A DNA stretch of 64,000 nucleotides, from the NCBI GenBank assembly GCA_021229015.1, contig CM037779.1, positions 124,001-188,000 on the forward strand, given 5' to 3'. Every line of letters begins with the position of its first letter. Within the stretch, counting starts at the first letter, position 1. Positions 1 to 9,502 of this stretch are shown piece after piece. A program made the position numbers and the translations under genes. The notes below the pieces were generated by a model. That model was given only the letters and a program-made list of their open reading frames with translations, did no database searches and was not told the DNA's origin. Source of the stretch: Solen grandis (lineage: Eukaryota > Mollusca > Bivalvia > Adapedonta > Solenidae).

Positions 1-2298
1 ACTGTTAACAGCAAAAGGTAAACGCCTTTGTCAATAAATCGGGCCCAGGCAAATCAAAGAAATTTTTTTGTATAAAAAAGATTTTTCAAAAAAAGTTTTT
101 GTGAAATACTTTTATTTATTATAGTCGGAAAACCACACACCCCTTGTCCGCATAACCGCGAGTTTAACCTAAAGTTACAAAACACGGATTAGTCCGTGAT
201 AACCATCGCATGTAAAAAAATGGGGGTTTAAAAAAGGCGAGTTTTGGGGTTTCGTGAGTCTGTAGCTGTAAATTGTGAAATCAGTAAGCTAGAAATGATG
301 TTAATGAAAAAGGAAAGAAAAATATGTTTCTTTCTAGACATGCGTGGGTTTTTAGGGTGCATCCGAAAAAAAATCGATTTGAACGGCCGAAAAGGTTAGG
401 GGTATCGGTGAAAAATTTTCCCAAGTTTTATATAAGGCCCGGGTAGAGATCCCGGGAGGTAATACGAAAAAAAAAACCGGGGCAGATTCAGTAAGATTAG
501 GGGGGAAAACAATCGATTTTCCCACTTTTTTACATTTTTTTTAAAAGCAACGAAACAGAGAAAGAGAGAAATTGGGGAGAGAGAAAAGGGGGGCGTGAGA
601 TACATTAAAAAGTAAAAAAATTTTCTGTTTTAAATCCAAAATAAGAACATTTTTTTATTTTCCCTTAAAAAAAATTGTTATTCGATGGTTGCGCTCTACC
701 CTTTTTTTGTTTTACCCCCATTTCACTTAATTAATCACACGAAAAAATTCACGCAAATAAGTACTCGTCTAAACAAAAATTATTTTGCTTCAAGCTAGGT
801 GGTAACAATAAACAACCACCCATGTTTTGAAAATAAAGAAGGCTCGAGAAAAAAGATCGTTTTTCTCCGGGGGACTATTTAAATTCGTGGGAAAATTTCC
901 CACAACGGACAGGGACCGATCGTCTTTTTGTTGCAGCGGGAAATTCCGATCGGAGATGTTGTTTTTAAATCGCTGTATCTTTTTTTTTATGGGGGATTTT
1001 TTTTTAAGATACTATTTTTTGGGAATCTGGACACTTGGGTTTTTTCGAATATATATGGGTTAATAGGTAAGGCATTAGTGTCGTTAAAGTTTATGGAAAA
1101 AAAAGAAGTTCCCTAAAACCCGACGGGGTTGATGATGTTTACGGGTTTTTGATTTGTGATTTTTTTTCATGCTTTTATCAGAAAAAAACAGCACTTACTG
1201 ATCAAACAGGGGCGGGAACCAAGCAATATGTCAATTTACCCAATAAAACGTTTTTTCAATGTTTGTCAAACCCTTCATATACTACTTATTTTATTATCCA
1301 ATATAGAATGGAAACACCCCTTCACTAATGCATCGAGTTGTCATAGTCTTAAAATTTAATAAACGTCTTCCAGGATGGTGAAATATATTGTTAGCGTGTT
1401 TTTAAAAATTTTAAAAAGCACCTCACAAAATGTTTTATCGTTCAGAAAACCCGAGGTGGGATATTATTTCAGCCCCAAAAGGATAAATTTTTCTAACTTT
1501 TTTGTGCCTCCCGGAAAGATCATGGTTATGTTGGAACAGAAATACAAATTTTAAACAGACTTAGAGAAAAATGCATTTGGTGTTTTCCATCAAAACCCCC
1601 CCCCCCCCCCCCACACATTATTCGAATTGGTCCAACGCCCAAGTCTTCAAAAAAAATATCAATATACCCTTTTTTTTTTTGTATTTTTAAATGAATCGTT
1701 CATTTGTAAAGGACAGGAGTAATAATATCGGGTTACTTTGAGGATTTGTTAAATAAAGCTATATTCAACGCAACACTTATAGAACTTTGGACTGAATGTT
1801 TATCAGGAAAAAAATCTATATCTTTAAGTAAGGCAGGGTTTTGTAAGAAAAAGGAGAAGGGAACTCAAATATATGATATGATAAACAATGGAAATATTTT
1901 CTCTCAGATACCTATTTAAATATACGTATGACATTTACCTTAATGTACTTGCTATTTGAAAGCATGCAATACTTGACTGGAGTAAAAAATTATATGATTT
2001 TGGCAGCATATAAAAAATTATTTAATTGATGATATTGATTTAAATGATATAATAGAGTATTGTCTTCGTAATTGATATTGTTCACTGATGCTAATGTATT
2101 ATACACAACGAACCCCGAATGTTTGCAGGCGCAAATTAACCATATGTGTCAATATTCAGAAATGGGGTCTGAAAATAAATGATAATAAATCACAAAATGT
2201 ATCTTTGAAAAAGTGAAAAGTAATTTTGATATTGATTTCTCCTTAACGAAGAACTGATTGAAGTAGGTGACAGTATTATTTACTTGATTGTTAAATTT
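1..2298. other. AT-rich non-coding DNA, noisy at left end
   Basis: No gene is supported here. The first ~1.7 kb is full of short A, T, G and C runs and resembles the low-quality sequence after 46.9 kb, so its small open frames (up to 78 codons) are not credible. It includes an uninterrupted run of 17 C at 1596-1612. From about 1.7 kb the text becomes ordinary AT-rich intergenic or intronic sequence. Confidence 0.6.
1596..1612. repeat. C17 homopolymer
   Basis: An uninterrupted run of 17 cytosines followed by ACACA. It may be a true mononucleotide tract or an inflated homopolymer, because neighbouring runs also look inflated. Confidence 0.7.
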
Positions 2299-2334
2299 AC
2301 ACACACACACATACACACACACATACACACACAC
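2299..2334. repeat. (CA)n microsatellite
   Basis: Thirty-six bases of alternating A and C, interrupted by AT twice. It is a simple dinucleotide microsatellite in AT-rich DNA. Confidence 0.95.
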
Positions 2335-2943
2335 GGATTCTAAAATATGCAGTTAAAACATTATCTGATCAAGCACTCAGAGAATATCAGAATTTATACT
2401 TTCACTTTTTGAAATAGTTAGTATGATTGTAAAAACCAAGCTTTATGTTTGAATCCTTGATCGTCCCTAAATAATTACATGGGTCTTAGGTTTGATACCG
2501 CACCTAGTTAGATTAAACCATCACTCTAACAACCAGCCGTGAAACTAGCAAGTATTTATGCTGAAAGTCTAAAAGAGAGTTACCAGTAACATTTTAAAGA
2601 CTTTGATATTTCATGTCCAGTGAATGAACCTTTGTGTTTATATTTGTATTTATTGGTGTTATTTTATAAAACATATACAAATCTCACTTGTGGAACGCTA
2701 AGGCTTGTCCTTACATGTTATTTTATAGTTTCTTACAGTGATTAAATGTTTTGTGTACGTACTTTTTTTTACTCTTGCCATTTTGCCATGTGCAGTTTAC
2801 AATATGACTTGAACATGTAATTATTTTTTTTACGAAATAGTATCAGGGAATTTTGACATTATTTAAACTTTATACAGACAAAAATTAAAATGTGAAAAAT
2901 TTACGTAAGAACCGATGCATACATTGCTACCTGATCAATTGTC
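2335..2943. other. AT-rich intergenic or intronic DNA
   Basis: No open frame, RNA gene or repeat family was recognised. The composition is AT-rich and of better quality than the first 1.7 kb. Confidence 0.5.
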
Positions 2944-3133
2944 CAAGTCTGCAGAAGTTACCTCCCTTTTCAACATTAGTTAAAACGGCTTTGCACTTTA
3001 TTTATGGCAAATATTACACAAGGAATTGTTCAGACAGAACAAACAAGTAAATGCACATGACGAATGACAATTTCTTCAGAACGAACTATGAAATTGACAA
3101 AACAAATGAGACAGCTACACCGATAATTAATTT
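2944..3133 (+). repeat. Direct repeat, left copy
   Basis: About 190 bp that recurs, clearly diverged, at 4120-4320. Shared landmarks in the same order are CAAGTCTG, GTTACCTCCCT, TATGGCAAATATTA, a TTCAGACA stretch, GTAAATGCACATGA, CAATTTCTT and GAACTATGAAAT. The two copies lie in the same orientation, start 1176 bp apart and flank a T/G-rich degenerate array. They could be diverged LTR-like ends of an old element or the two ends of a tandem duplication. No coding sequence lies between them. Confidence 0.75.
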
Positions 3134-3139
3134 CTATTT

Positions 3140-3960
3140 TTTTTCCCTGTAGTTTTGCATTAGTAGTTTGTTCTGTACTCCGTACATTGTATTTTGTGTA
3201 GAGGACAGCTTTTTATGTCCATTTTGTACTTCGTAATGTGTAACTATTCGTTTGTATTAACCATTAATTTTTTTTAGTTTAAATTTCGTCATTCAGTTTA
3301 TAAATGTATATTTATGTCATTATGTTTTGTGCTTTCGTTCTGTCCAATTTAATTTCGTTTTCTGCATTTATTATTTTGTGTGTGTATGTGTGTGTTTAGA
3401 AGTTCGTTCATTCCATGTATTGGTTTGTTACGTGGAATTATTCGTTTGTTTTGTGCGTATAAAATGTGGTTCTGTACATTTGATAGTTCGTGGTTTTATA
3501 AATTTGTCTAATGTATTAGGCAGTTTGATCTGTCTGATTTATCGTTCGTTATGTACAATAAGTAATTCATCTTGTCTTATGCCTATACTTATTCGTTATT
3601 TTTATTTGTATTTCAATATGTAAAATTAGTAGTTTTGTCTTGTACGATAAGTACCATCTTATTGTGCGATATGTGGAAATGTCCAATTATCTTGTGCAAT
3701 TTGTAATTCGTTCTGTCTATTTGACATTTTGTTTTGTCACATTATCAGTTTGACATGTGCGTTAAAATGTTTTTTTTGTGCATTTACTTGTTTACTATGT
3801 AAATCATTAAGTTCATTTTGTGCGCTTAGTATTACGTTTTGTTCATTTTATAGTTCGTTAAACTAATAATGTTTTTTGTGTGCTATAATATTTTGTGCTG
3901 CCAATTAATCAGTTTGCTATTTTGTCAGTTCGTCTCGATACAATATCAGTCCTTCTTATT
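3140..3960 (+). repeat. T/G-skewed degenerate short tandem array
   Basis: Eight hundred bases strongly enriched in T and G on this strand. The core resembles TTCGTTTTGTGCATTT with roughly 25-35 bp spacing, and variants of TTCGTT, TTGTGC and ATTTGT come back many times. It looks like an old, decayed minisatellite. Open frames here (up to 101 codons at 3869-4174) are by-products of the skew, rich in Phe, Cys, Leu and Val, and match nothing I recognise. Confidence 0.55.
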
Positions 3961-4119
3961 TGGACGCATACTTCAATTTTGTCAAATCCCTTTATTCAAT
4001 GACTTGAACATTCAAATAACGCATGTAATGAAGCTCTACCAGTGTATTTTAGCATCTTTAATGCAGACAAAAAGATATTGTAAAAAAGTAACCTCCATTT
4101 TGTCGTTTGATCTATTTCT

Positions 4120-4320
4120 CAAGTCTGTAGTAGTTACCTCCCTGTTCATCAATTGTTTTACGTACACAACATAATTGCTTTGTAATGCATGTATGGCAAA
4201 TATTAGGATATGAATTATTCAGACATAGTAAACTAGTAAATGCACATGATGGATGGCAATTTCTTTTATAATGAACTATGAAATGGACAAAAAAAAACGA
4301 GAATACCATTAATACTTTCC
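4120..4320 (+). repeat. Direct repeat, right copy
   Basis: The diverged second copy of the 2944-3133 segment, in the same orientation and landmark order. The copies differ by scattered substitutions and small indels, which suggests an old duplication. Confidence 0.75.
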
Positions 4321-4338
4321 ATTAATCTGACTAAGGTA

Positions 4339-4362
4339 CAGATCTTCCTACGGTAAGATCTG
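4339..4362. other. Perfect 8-bp inverted repeat
   Basis: Arms CAGATCTT (4339-4346) and AAGATCTG (4355-4362) flank an 8-nt loop. The hairpin lies just right of the second direct-repeat copy. It may be a terminal hairpin of a small element or chance; there is no terminator-like T run in a gene context. Confidence 0.5.
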
Positions 4363-4941
4363 AAGACGACCCATTTGAGGTGTTCTCCTATGAGACTGGT
4401 TTTCCAGTAAAATCTATTTATATCTCAGCCAATCAGAGAACGTCTTTTAAAGGATGTACAATTTATAAATGATTGATTGAAAATGCCTAAAATAAATATG
4501 CAATATGTCATTTGCTGTTCATGTAAAATAAAAAAAAATGTAAATAAAACAATTAAAACATGTCTTGGTTTGTTTCTTGATGAATGTATCGATATTTAGC
4601 TCCTTTCCGATAATTACGGTACTTTTTGCTCTTACTGCAGTGCTGCAGAAAATGTTTTTCAGTCCTTGTTGAAGGCTAGCGTTCATTTTTGGACTAAAAC
4701 ATTCTGCTATATTCTCAATGAAATCCTCAAAGGATTTAAAAAGAAAGGTAAAGTATGTTTTGATGAACTTATTTATTACAATGAATTGTATTTTATTATG
4801 AGTTTAATTTAGATTTTTTACAATCAAAAACTCATATTTTGGGCAATTATATGATACGCGTGACATTTACATCGCAAATTTATACATTAAAATGTAAACA
4901 ATATGTGGTTGTAATAGTTTGATCGACACCCATAATTTAAA
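4363..4941. other. AT-rich DNA up to assembly gap
   Basis: No gene is recognised. A CCAAT-box-like string AGCCAATCAG occurs near 4427-4436, but no exon follows it, so it is not called a promoter. Neither retrotransposon LTR nor TGACGTCA satellite is visible on this side of the gap, although both would be expected if the gap were only 100 bp long. Confidence 0.5.
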
Positions 4942-5041
4942 NNNNNNNNNNNNNNNNNNNNNNNNNNNNNNNNNNNNNNNNNNNNNNNNNNNNNNNNNNN
5001 NNNNNNNNNNNNNNNNNNNNNNNNNNNNNNNNNNNNNNNNN
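4942..5041. other. Assembly gap (100 N)
   Basis: Exactly 100 N, the usual placeholder for a gap of unknown size. It cuts the gypsy element near the integrase C-terminus, so the end of pol, the polypurine tract, the 3' LTR and the left satellite flank are missing. Confidence 0.99.
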
Positions 5042-5443
5042 TACTATCACTGCCGGCCCCTTCCAGGGCGGGCTCAGCTTTTTACATTTGCCCTTAATGG
5101 TTGCCGTATCTAAAAGATATACCAAATCCCCTTCCTGATAGGGCCGTAACAGTATCTTGAGATCATAATATCTCTTGGCCCTCCGCAGTGAAGTTTTCAA
5201 GGTTTCTCGTGCTACAGTATGAGCCCTCTGTAGCCTGTCTTGAAACTCACTGACAAATACCTCCAGCTCCTTTTCCTCCCCATGTGGACAAGGGAACATC
5301 AAATGAGCTGGAGTATTTACCTCCCTGCCTAACATCAACATGTTGGGGGTATAGCCCGTGCTTCTGTTAACTGATGAACGAATAGCACCGGCTATCTGCT
5401 GTACGTGTTCGTCCCACTTATTTTGGATTTGTTTAAAAAACAA
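5042..5443 (-). CDS. Integrase C-terminal part (Ty3/gypsy), truncated
   Basis: This continues the integrase in a different frame from the catalytic core. It contains the downstream helix region, with STGYTPNMLMLGREV typical of the segment after the D,D-35-E core in gypsy integrases. Then come an acidic/basic linker and the start of the SH3-like C-terminal domain, with LSPPWKGPAVIV resembling the usual 'kL.pkw.GPy.V' strand. The gap removes the rest. The frame change relative to the core lies by an A6 run around 5434-5440, which suggests a one-base homopolymer difference. There is no independent start; it would be translated only as part of Pol. Confidence 0.85.
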
Positions 5444-6072
5444 CGTACTGCATCCATCAGTGTCCTATTGTACCTCTCCACTTGCCCATTAGAGGAAGGA
5501 CGATATGGCGTTGTCCTTGCCTTATGTATTCTGAGAGTCTGGCACAGAGCGGCCATAAGCTTACTCTCAAAATTCCTGCCCTGGTCTGAAAACAGCTGAA
5601 GGGGACAACCAAAACGTGAAAAGAATCCATTAATGGCTGCCCTAGCTGTGTCTTCAGCTTTCTGAGATGGCAGGGGAACACACTCCACCCATTTGGTAAA
5701 CTGGTCCACCATCATAAGGCAGTGCTCATTCCCTCCCTCTGTTTTGGGTAGTGGGCCCAGGAAGTCAATATGAACCCGTTCCATGGGAGCTCCCGCATGA
5801 TATTCAGTCATTGGCACTTTACCATACCGCTTGTTTTTCTTATTCTGGCTACAGATGCCGCAAGACAAAATGTACTTTTCAACATCTCGCGCCAAATGTA
5901 CCCAGAAGAATTTCTCTTTAAGCTTTGCCTTGGTCCGGGCAATGCCCTGATGTGCCGCTGACGGGATATCATGATGCAAACTAATAGCTTGATCCTGCAA
6001 ACTGGCGGGAACCACCAGCTCAAAATCATGTAGTTCACCCTTTTTCCTGTAAAGCACTCCCCCTTGAAGCAC
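5392..6072 (-). CDS. Integrase zinc-binding and catalytic core
   Basis: This part of Pol joins reverse-transcribed element DNA to the host chromosome. In the 226-residue frame an HHCC zinc finger is visible (H34, H41, C71, C74), followed by the catalytic core with D103 (HIDFLGPLP), D163 (FSDQG) and E199 (GQVERYNR). D163 and E199 have 35 residues between them, the canonical D,D-35-E spacing. All metal-binding and zinc-binding residues are present. The frame opens at an internal codon rather than a true start: the upstream part of Pol lies in another frame, with the break close to 6070. It ends in a short out-of-frame tail where the break near 5440 shifts the frame again. In an intact copy this would be continuous with RNase H upstream. 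Confidence 0.93.
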   Translation of the reverse strand: MLQGGVLYRKKGELHDFELVVPASLQDQAISLHHDIPSAAHQGIARTKAKLKEKFFWVHLARDVEKYILSCGICSQNKKNKRYGKVPMTEYHAGAPMERVHIDFLGPLPKTEGGNEHCLMMVDQFTKWVECVPLPSQKAEDTARAAINGFFSRFGCPLQLFSDQGRNFESKLMAALCQTLRIHKARTTPYRPSSNGQVERYNRTLMDAVRCFLNKSKISGTNTYSR

Positions 6073-6506
6073 AAAAGCTTCCTTGTTATTCCAGAAGTAT
6101 TTAACTTCCGGGAGGCCAATGAGAGCTCCCCAACCCCAGGTTCCTTGCCATTTTTCAAATACTCCAGAATAAAGCTCAAAGCTGGATCCGCCTTTTGCTC
6201 TGTCTGGAGATCATGGAGTGTAAAACCCCAACAGGATGGATCCTCACTGACTGGTGGATCCGTGGAAGCCACCGTGCAGGCTGTTGCTTCCACAGTCTGG
6301 TCCCTCATGACAATGTCAAACCCTGACCAGACTTCCTCAAAAATCTCCACCACCCTAACCTGTGCCTTTTTGAACCTAATGTCCCCTGATCTACCCTGGT
6401 GACCTGGCCGGTTACAAGAACCTAAACCTCCCTTCCGGTCTAACCACCCTTGGTTCAAGCCAGTATAACCTTCCTGGTCGGAACCAGTATTCCCTTCCCC
6501 TTCCAA
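6073..6506 (-). CDS. Pol linker between RNase H and integrase, displaced frame
   Basis: The open frame 5808-6506 carries Pol across this interval before it goes out of frame near 6070. Its first ~25 residues continue the Gly-Asn-Thr-Gly repeat region encoded by the 24-bp minisatellite. The later part includes KADPALSFILEYLKNGKEP, which matches the usual conserved segment just before the integrase zinc finger. It is not a separate gene. It shares neither frame with the pol frame that precedes it (break near 6500, in a C-rich minisatellite stretch) nor with the integrase core. The sequence around both breaks is otherwise coding-like, so single-base indels are likely. Confidence 0.7.
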
Positions 6507-9207
6507 AACCTTCCTGACATGAAACTATTCCCTTAAGGCCAAACTGACCCTGAACCATGCCAGTATAACCTGCCTGGCCGAAACCAGTATTCCCTTCCTG
6601 ACATGAACCAGCGCAGCCTTCCGAGTTCGAACCAGTAATCCCTTCCTGGACTAATCCAGTATTCCCTGCCTGATTCGAACCCGTAACCTTTCCCTTACCT
6701 GTGACCGGATCCCCATTTTTACCTGAGTCCCTACACCCTGTCCGACTCAACCCTTTGACACCCCTATGCACAGACTGACCAGTACTAGCTGGTCTACCCT
6801 TGCCTAAAAAGCTAATAGGGCTTTCCCATAACCCCTCACTTGTGACCCCAGTGGACAATGTCTCTCCTACCGAGACCTTTAAAGCAACAGCTTCATCCAC
6901 TGACCTTGAAAACTCACCCCAGCGTTCATCTGCCCGTTTGCAGTATGTGCAGCCTGCACATGGCAAACTTTCCGGGGAGATTCCCGCTATATACTCGGGG
7001 CACGGGGTTAATCCATCTAGCAACCGAGAAAGTGCGTCAGCATTTTCATGCTTAGCCCCCGCCCGGTGTTTGACTATCATGTGGTACTGAGACAACTCCT
7101 CGATCCACCTAGCCAATTGTCCCTGAGGTTCTTTAAACCGTAGCAGCCACGTCAGACTGGAATGATCAGTCCTCACCGTGTAAACTTTACCCAAAAGGTA
7201 GTGTTTATACTGCCTGGTTAACCTGACTATAGCTAAAAGCTCTTTCCTGGTTGTACAATAGTTTCGCTGCTCCGAGGTGAGTGTAAAACTGCAATACGAT
7301 ATCACCTTTTCTACCCCACCCTGCACTTGACTCAAAACACCTCCAACAGCTAAATCGGACGCGTCTGTGTCCAAAATAAATGGATCAGTGTTGTTAGGTA
7401 GAGCCAATACCGGCGGGGTAATGAGCAGCTGCTTTAGGCTACTAAAAGCTTCCTGCTGAGGCTTACCCCAGCGAAACTCATTCTTTCCTGTAAGACCGTA
7501 GAGAGGCTGTGCCACATTAGCGAAATCTTTCACAAAATTTCGGTGATAATTGGCAAAACCCAAGAACCTCTCTACATCCTTAGAACAAGTGGGAGTAGGC
7601 CAATTTGATACTGTTTCTGTATCCTTATCTGCCATGGCTATCTCATCCTTACTGACAATTCTTCCCAAGAAGTCTACCTTTTGTTGGAAGAACTGGCATT
7701 TCTTAGGTTTGAGCTTCATGCCGTGAGTTCGAAACCTCTTTAGAGCCTCGGTCAAATTCCCAAGATGATCCTCAAAACTGGCACCCATTACCAGGATATC
7801 ATCTAGGAATGCCAAGACTGTTTTCCAATTCAATCCCCTTAAAATAAGGTTGACTACCCTTGAGAATGTTGCGGGCGCATTTGTAAGTCCGAAACCCATT
7901 CTTACATGTTCGAAGAGCCCATATTTAGTGAGGAATGCTGTCTTCTTTCTATCTGGTTTTGCTATCTTTACTTGCCAGTACGCTGAATTAGCGTCTAGCT
8001 TGGAAAACCAGCTGCTGCCTGCTAGCGTGTCTAAGCAATCCTCAATAAGTGGAAGCGGAAAAGTATCCTTGATGGTGACATCATTTAAAGCCCGATAGTC
8101 AACACACCAACGAACTGAACCATCACGCTTCCGAATCAAGACCGGTGCTGATGCCCAGTCCGAAACAGACTCTTGGATCACACCCGCGTCCATCATCTTC
8201 TTTAAATGGGCCTCTTCTTCACCCACAAAACATTGTGGGGTCTTGCGCATCCGCTGTTTGATTGGCCTTGCCCCATCTGTATCTATAGTGTGTTCGATGG
8301 TAGTAAAACTGCCTAAATCGAACTCATCTTTGGCAAATACATCCTCAAACTCACATAGAAGTTTGGCTAATTTCGCCCGCTGATCAGTATCTAGGTGCTG
8401 CAGGGAGTCCTTATATACTTGTACCAAGTGCTCTGGTACCAAGCCAGATCCTTTGTCCTGGGAGCTAACTTTAGACTCCACTTTTCTCACTACTGGCTGT
8501 GTAGTTTCTATTCTTGCTGTCTTTTCTGGCTTGGTCTCTACTCCCTGCACCTCTAGGGCATTGGCCACAAACTGCCCTTTCTTTAGGGTCTGAAAATTGT
8601 CAGTAGCATTGACAAAAGTCATAACAGGTTGGGTACCGGCTCTGCGGAGGACTTTCGGGGCCTCAAGGCTATGATTTTCATTTGGCTCTATTATGTAGTC
8701 AGGCAAGTTTTGCATATCTAGCTTGCAAGACACACGCACAGCTGAATTTGGGGGCACCACTAAGCGTTTGGCTATAGTTACCCTGGCCACAATGGGTCGA
8801 TCTTCCTTAAATCGGGTACACAGTGGGATCCTTTCTTGATTAAAAACCAATGTTTCTGTGGACCAATCTAACTGTATCCCCAAATGATGCAAGAGATCAT
8901 GACCCAAAAGCAAATCATCTGTGATTGGGGCAACATATACCCGCTCTTTAAATGTTTGGTTGCCCAGCCTCATCTGCACTGGTTCCACAATAAAGCCCTT
9001 TAAGGTGGATTCTTTCTCCGCCATCTGCATCACTACATCCCTAGTCTTTTTGGGCTTCTTTTTAAGCCTTGTATAGCAATCTAGGGACAGTATTGTGATT
9101 TCTGCACCCGAATCTATCCGCGCCGTAACCTGAAAACCCCCTACTGTCATTCTCACTGATGAAGATCCAGCACAGATGCGCTGAATCTGAATCAGTTCTG
9201 ACGACAC
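6412..9207 (-). CDS. pol: Pol: protease, reverse transcriptase, RNase H
   Basis: This is the main pol frame of a Ty3/gypsy element: it cleaves the polyprotein, copies element RNA to DNA and degrades the RNA strand, inside cytoplasmic particles. The aspartic protease active site DSGA is at residues 32-35. In the RT, the palm aspartate is D405 in KLDANSAYWQ, MGFGLTNAPATF follows, and the catalytic FLDD is at 467-470 (F-L-D-D rather than Y-V-D-D, which is usual in this superfamily). RNase H has LDTDASD from D613, KELLAI, TDHSSL with D681, and ADALSRL. The frame ends in a Gly/Asn/Thr/Gln repeat tail encoded by the minisatellite. The first codon of this frame is GTG, not ATG, so Pol is probably made by frameshifting from the upstream frames rather than from its own start. 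Unusually for an element in an array, all these catalytic motifs are intact. Confidence 0.97.
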   Translation of the reverse strand: MSSELIQIQRICAGSSSVRMTVGGFQVTARIDSGAEITILSLDCYTRLKKKPKKTRDVVMQMAEKESTLKGFIVEPVQMRLGNQTFKERVYVAPITDDLLLGHDLLHHLGIQLDWSTETLVFNQERIPLCTRFKEDRPIVARVTIAKRLVVPPNSAVRVSCKLDMQNLPDYIIEPNENHSLEAPKVLRRAGTQPVMTFVNATDNFQTLKKGQFVANALEVQGVETKPEKTARIETTQPVVRKVESKVSSQDKGSGLVPEHLVQVYKDSLQHLDTDQRAKLAKLLCEFEDVFAKDEFDLGSFTTIEHTIDTDGARPIKQRMRKTPQCFVGEEEAHLKKMMDAGVIQESVSDWASAPVLIRKRDGSVRWCVDYRALNDVTIKDTFPLPLIEDCLDTLAGSSWFSKLDANSAYWQVKIAKPDRKKTAFLTKYGLFEHVRMGFGLTNAPATFSRVVNLILRGLNWKTVLAFLDDILVMGASFEDHLGNLTEALKRFRTHGMKLKPKKCQFFQQKVDFLGRIVSKDEIAMADKDTETVSNWPTPTCSKDVERFLGFANYHRNFVKDFANVAQPLYGLTGKNEFRWGKPQQEAFSSLKQLLITPPVLALPNNTDPFILDTDASDLAVGGVLSQVQGGVEKVISYCSFTLTSEQRNYCTTRKELLAIVRLTRQYKHYLLGKVYTVRTDHSSLTWLLRFKEPQGQLARWIEELSQYHMIVKHRAGAKHENADALSRLLDGLTPCPEYIAGISPESLPCAGCTYCKRADERWGEFSRSVDEAVALKVSVGETLSTGVTSEGLWESPISFLGKGRPASTGQSVHRGVKGLSRTGCRDSGKNGDPVTGKGKVTGSNQAGNTGLVQEGITGSNSEGCAGSCQEGNTGFGQAGYTGMVQGQFGLKGIVSCQEGFGRGREYWFRPGRLYWLEPRVVRPEGRFRFL
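6457..6724 (-). repeat. 24-bp coding minisatellite inside pol
   Basis: Units of 24 bp can be laid out at 6557-6580, 6581-6604, 6605-6628, 6629-6652, 6653-6676, 6677-6700 and 6701-6724, with a less regular stretch to 6457. The plus-strand core is AACCAGTATTCCCTTCCTG. On the coding strand each unit gives 8 residues of the pattern G-N-T-G-x-x-Q-E, so the repeat keeps the frame. It lies between RNase H and integrase, a place where Pol polyproteins tolerate length change. One unit boundary near 6500 coincides with a frame break. Confidence 0.9.
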
Positions 9208-9211
9208 AGAG

Positions 9212-9502
9212 TTAAACTCTGCCTTTTTTGGTCTGAATAGGGGCCTGTTTTATAACTTTTCCTTTGTCAATTACTTGATCGGATGATTTAGAACTAAAAG
9301 TCCCTTTTTCTGAAGTTTTAGAATTACAAATTCTCTTAACTGGCAGATTAGAGTGAAACACTCCCTTTTTACTTTGTCCTGGAGAATTTGGGACTCTTTT
9401 AGCTTTCTGATTCTGTGATTGGGGGCCTATTAATACTTCGGGCCTGGGTGCTTGCCCTGCGCTCCCCGCCCTTGTCCGTTTAAAGCTTTCTTGGATGCCC
9501 AC
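9212..9502 (-). CDS. Gag-Pol linker frame
   Basis: A Lys/Ser-rich frame in the -1 register relative to gag. It overlaps the end of gag by ~73 bp, stays open across the gag-pol interval and closes at 9212-9214, just before pol. Its start codon lies inside gag, so it is unlikely to be independent. It fits a -1 programmed frameshift in the overlap 9430-9502. A second register change is needed to enter pol and lies at an A6 run (coding strand) at 9224-9229, so a homopolymer length difference is the simplest cause. No domain is recognised. Confidence 0.6.
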   Translation of the reverse strand: MGIQESFKRTRAGSAGQAPRPEVLIGPQSQNQKAKRVPNSPGQSKKGVFHSNLPVKRICNSKTSEKGTFSSKSSDQVIDKGKVIKQAPIQTKKGRV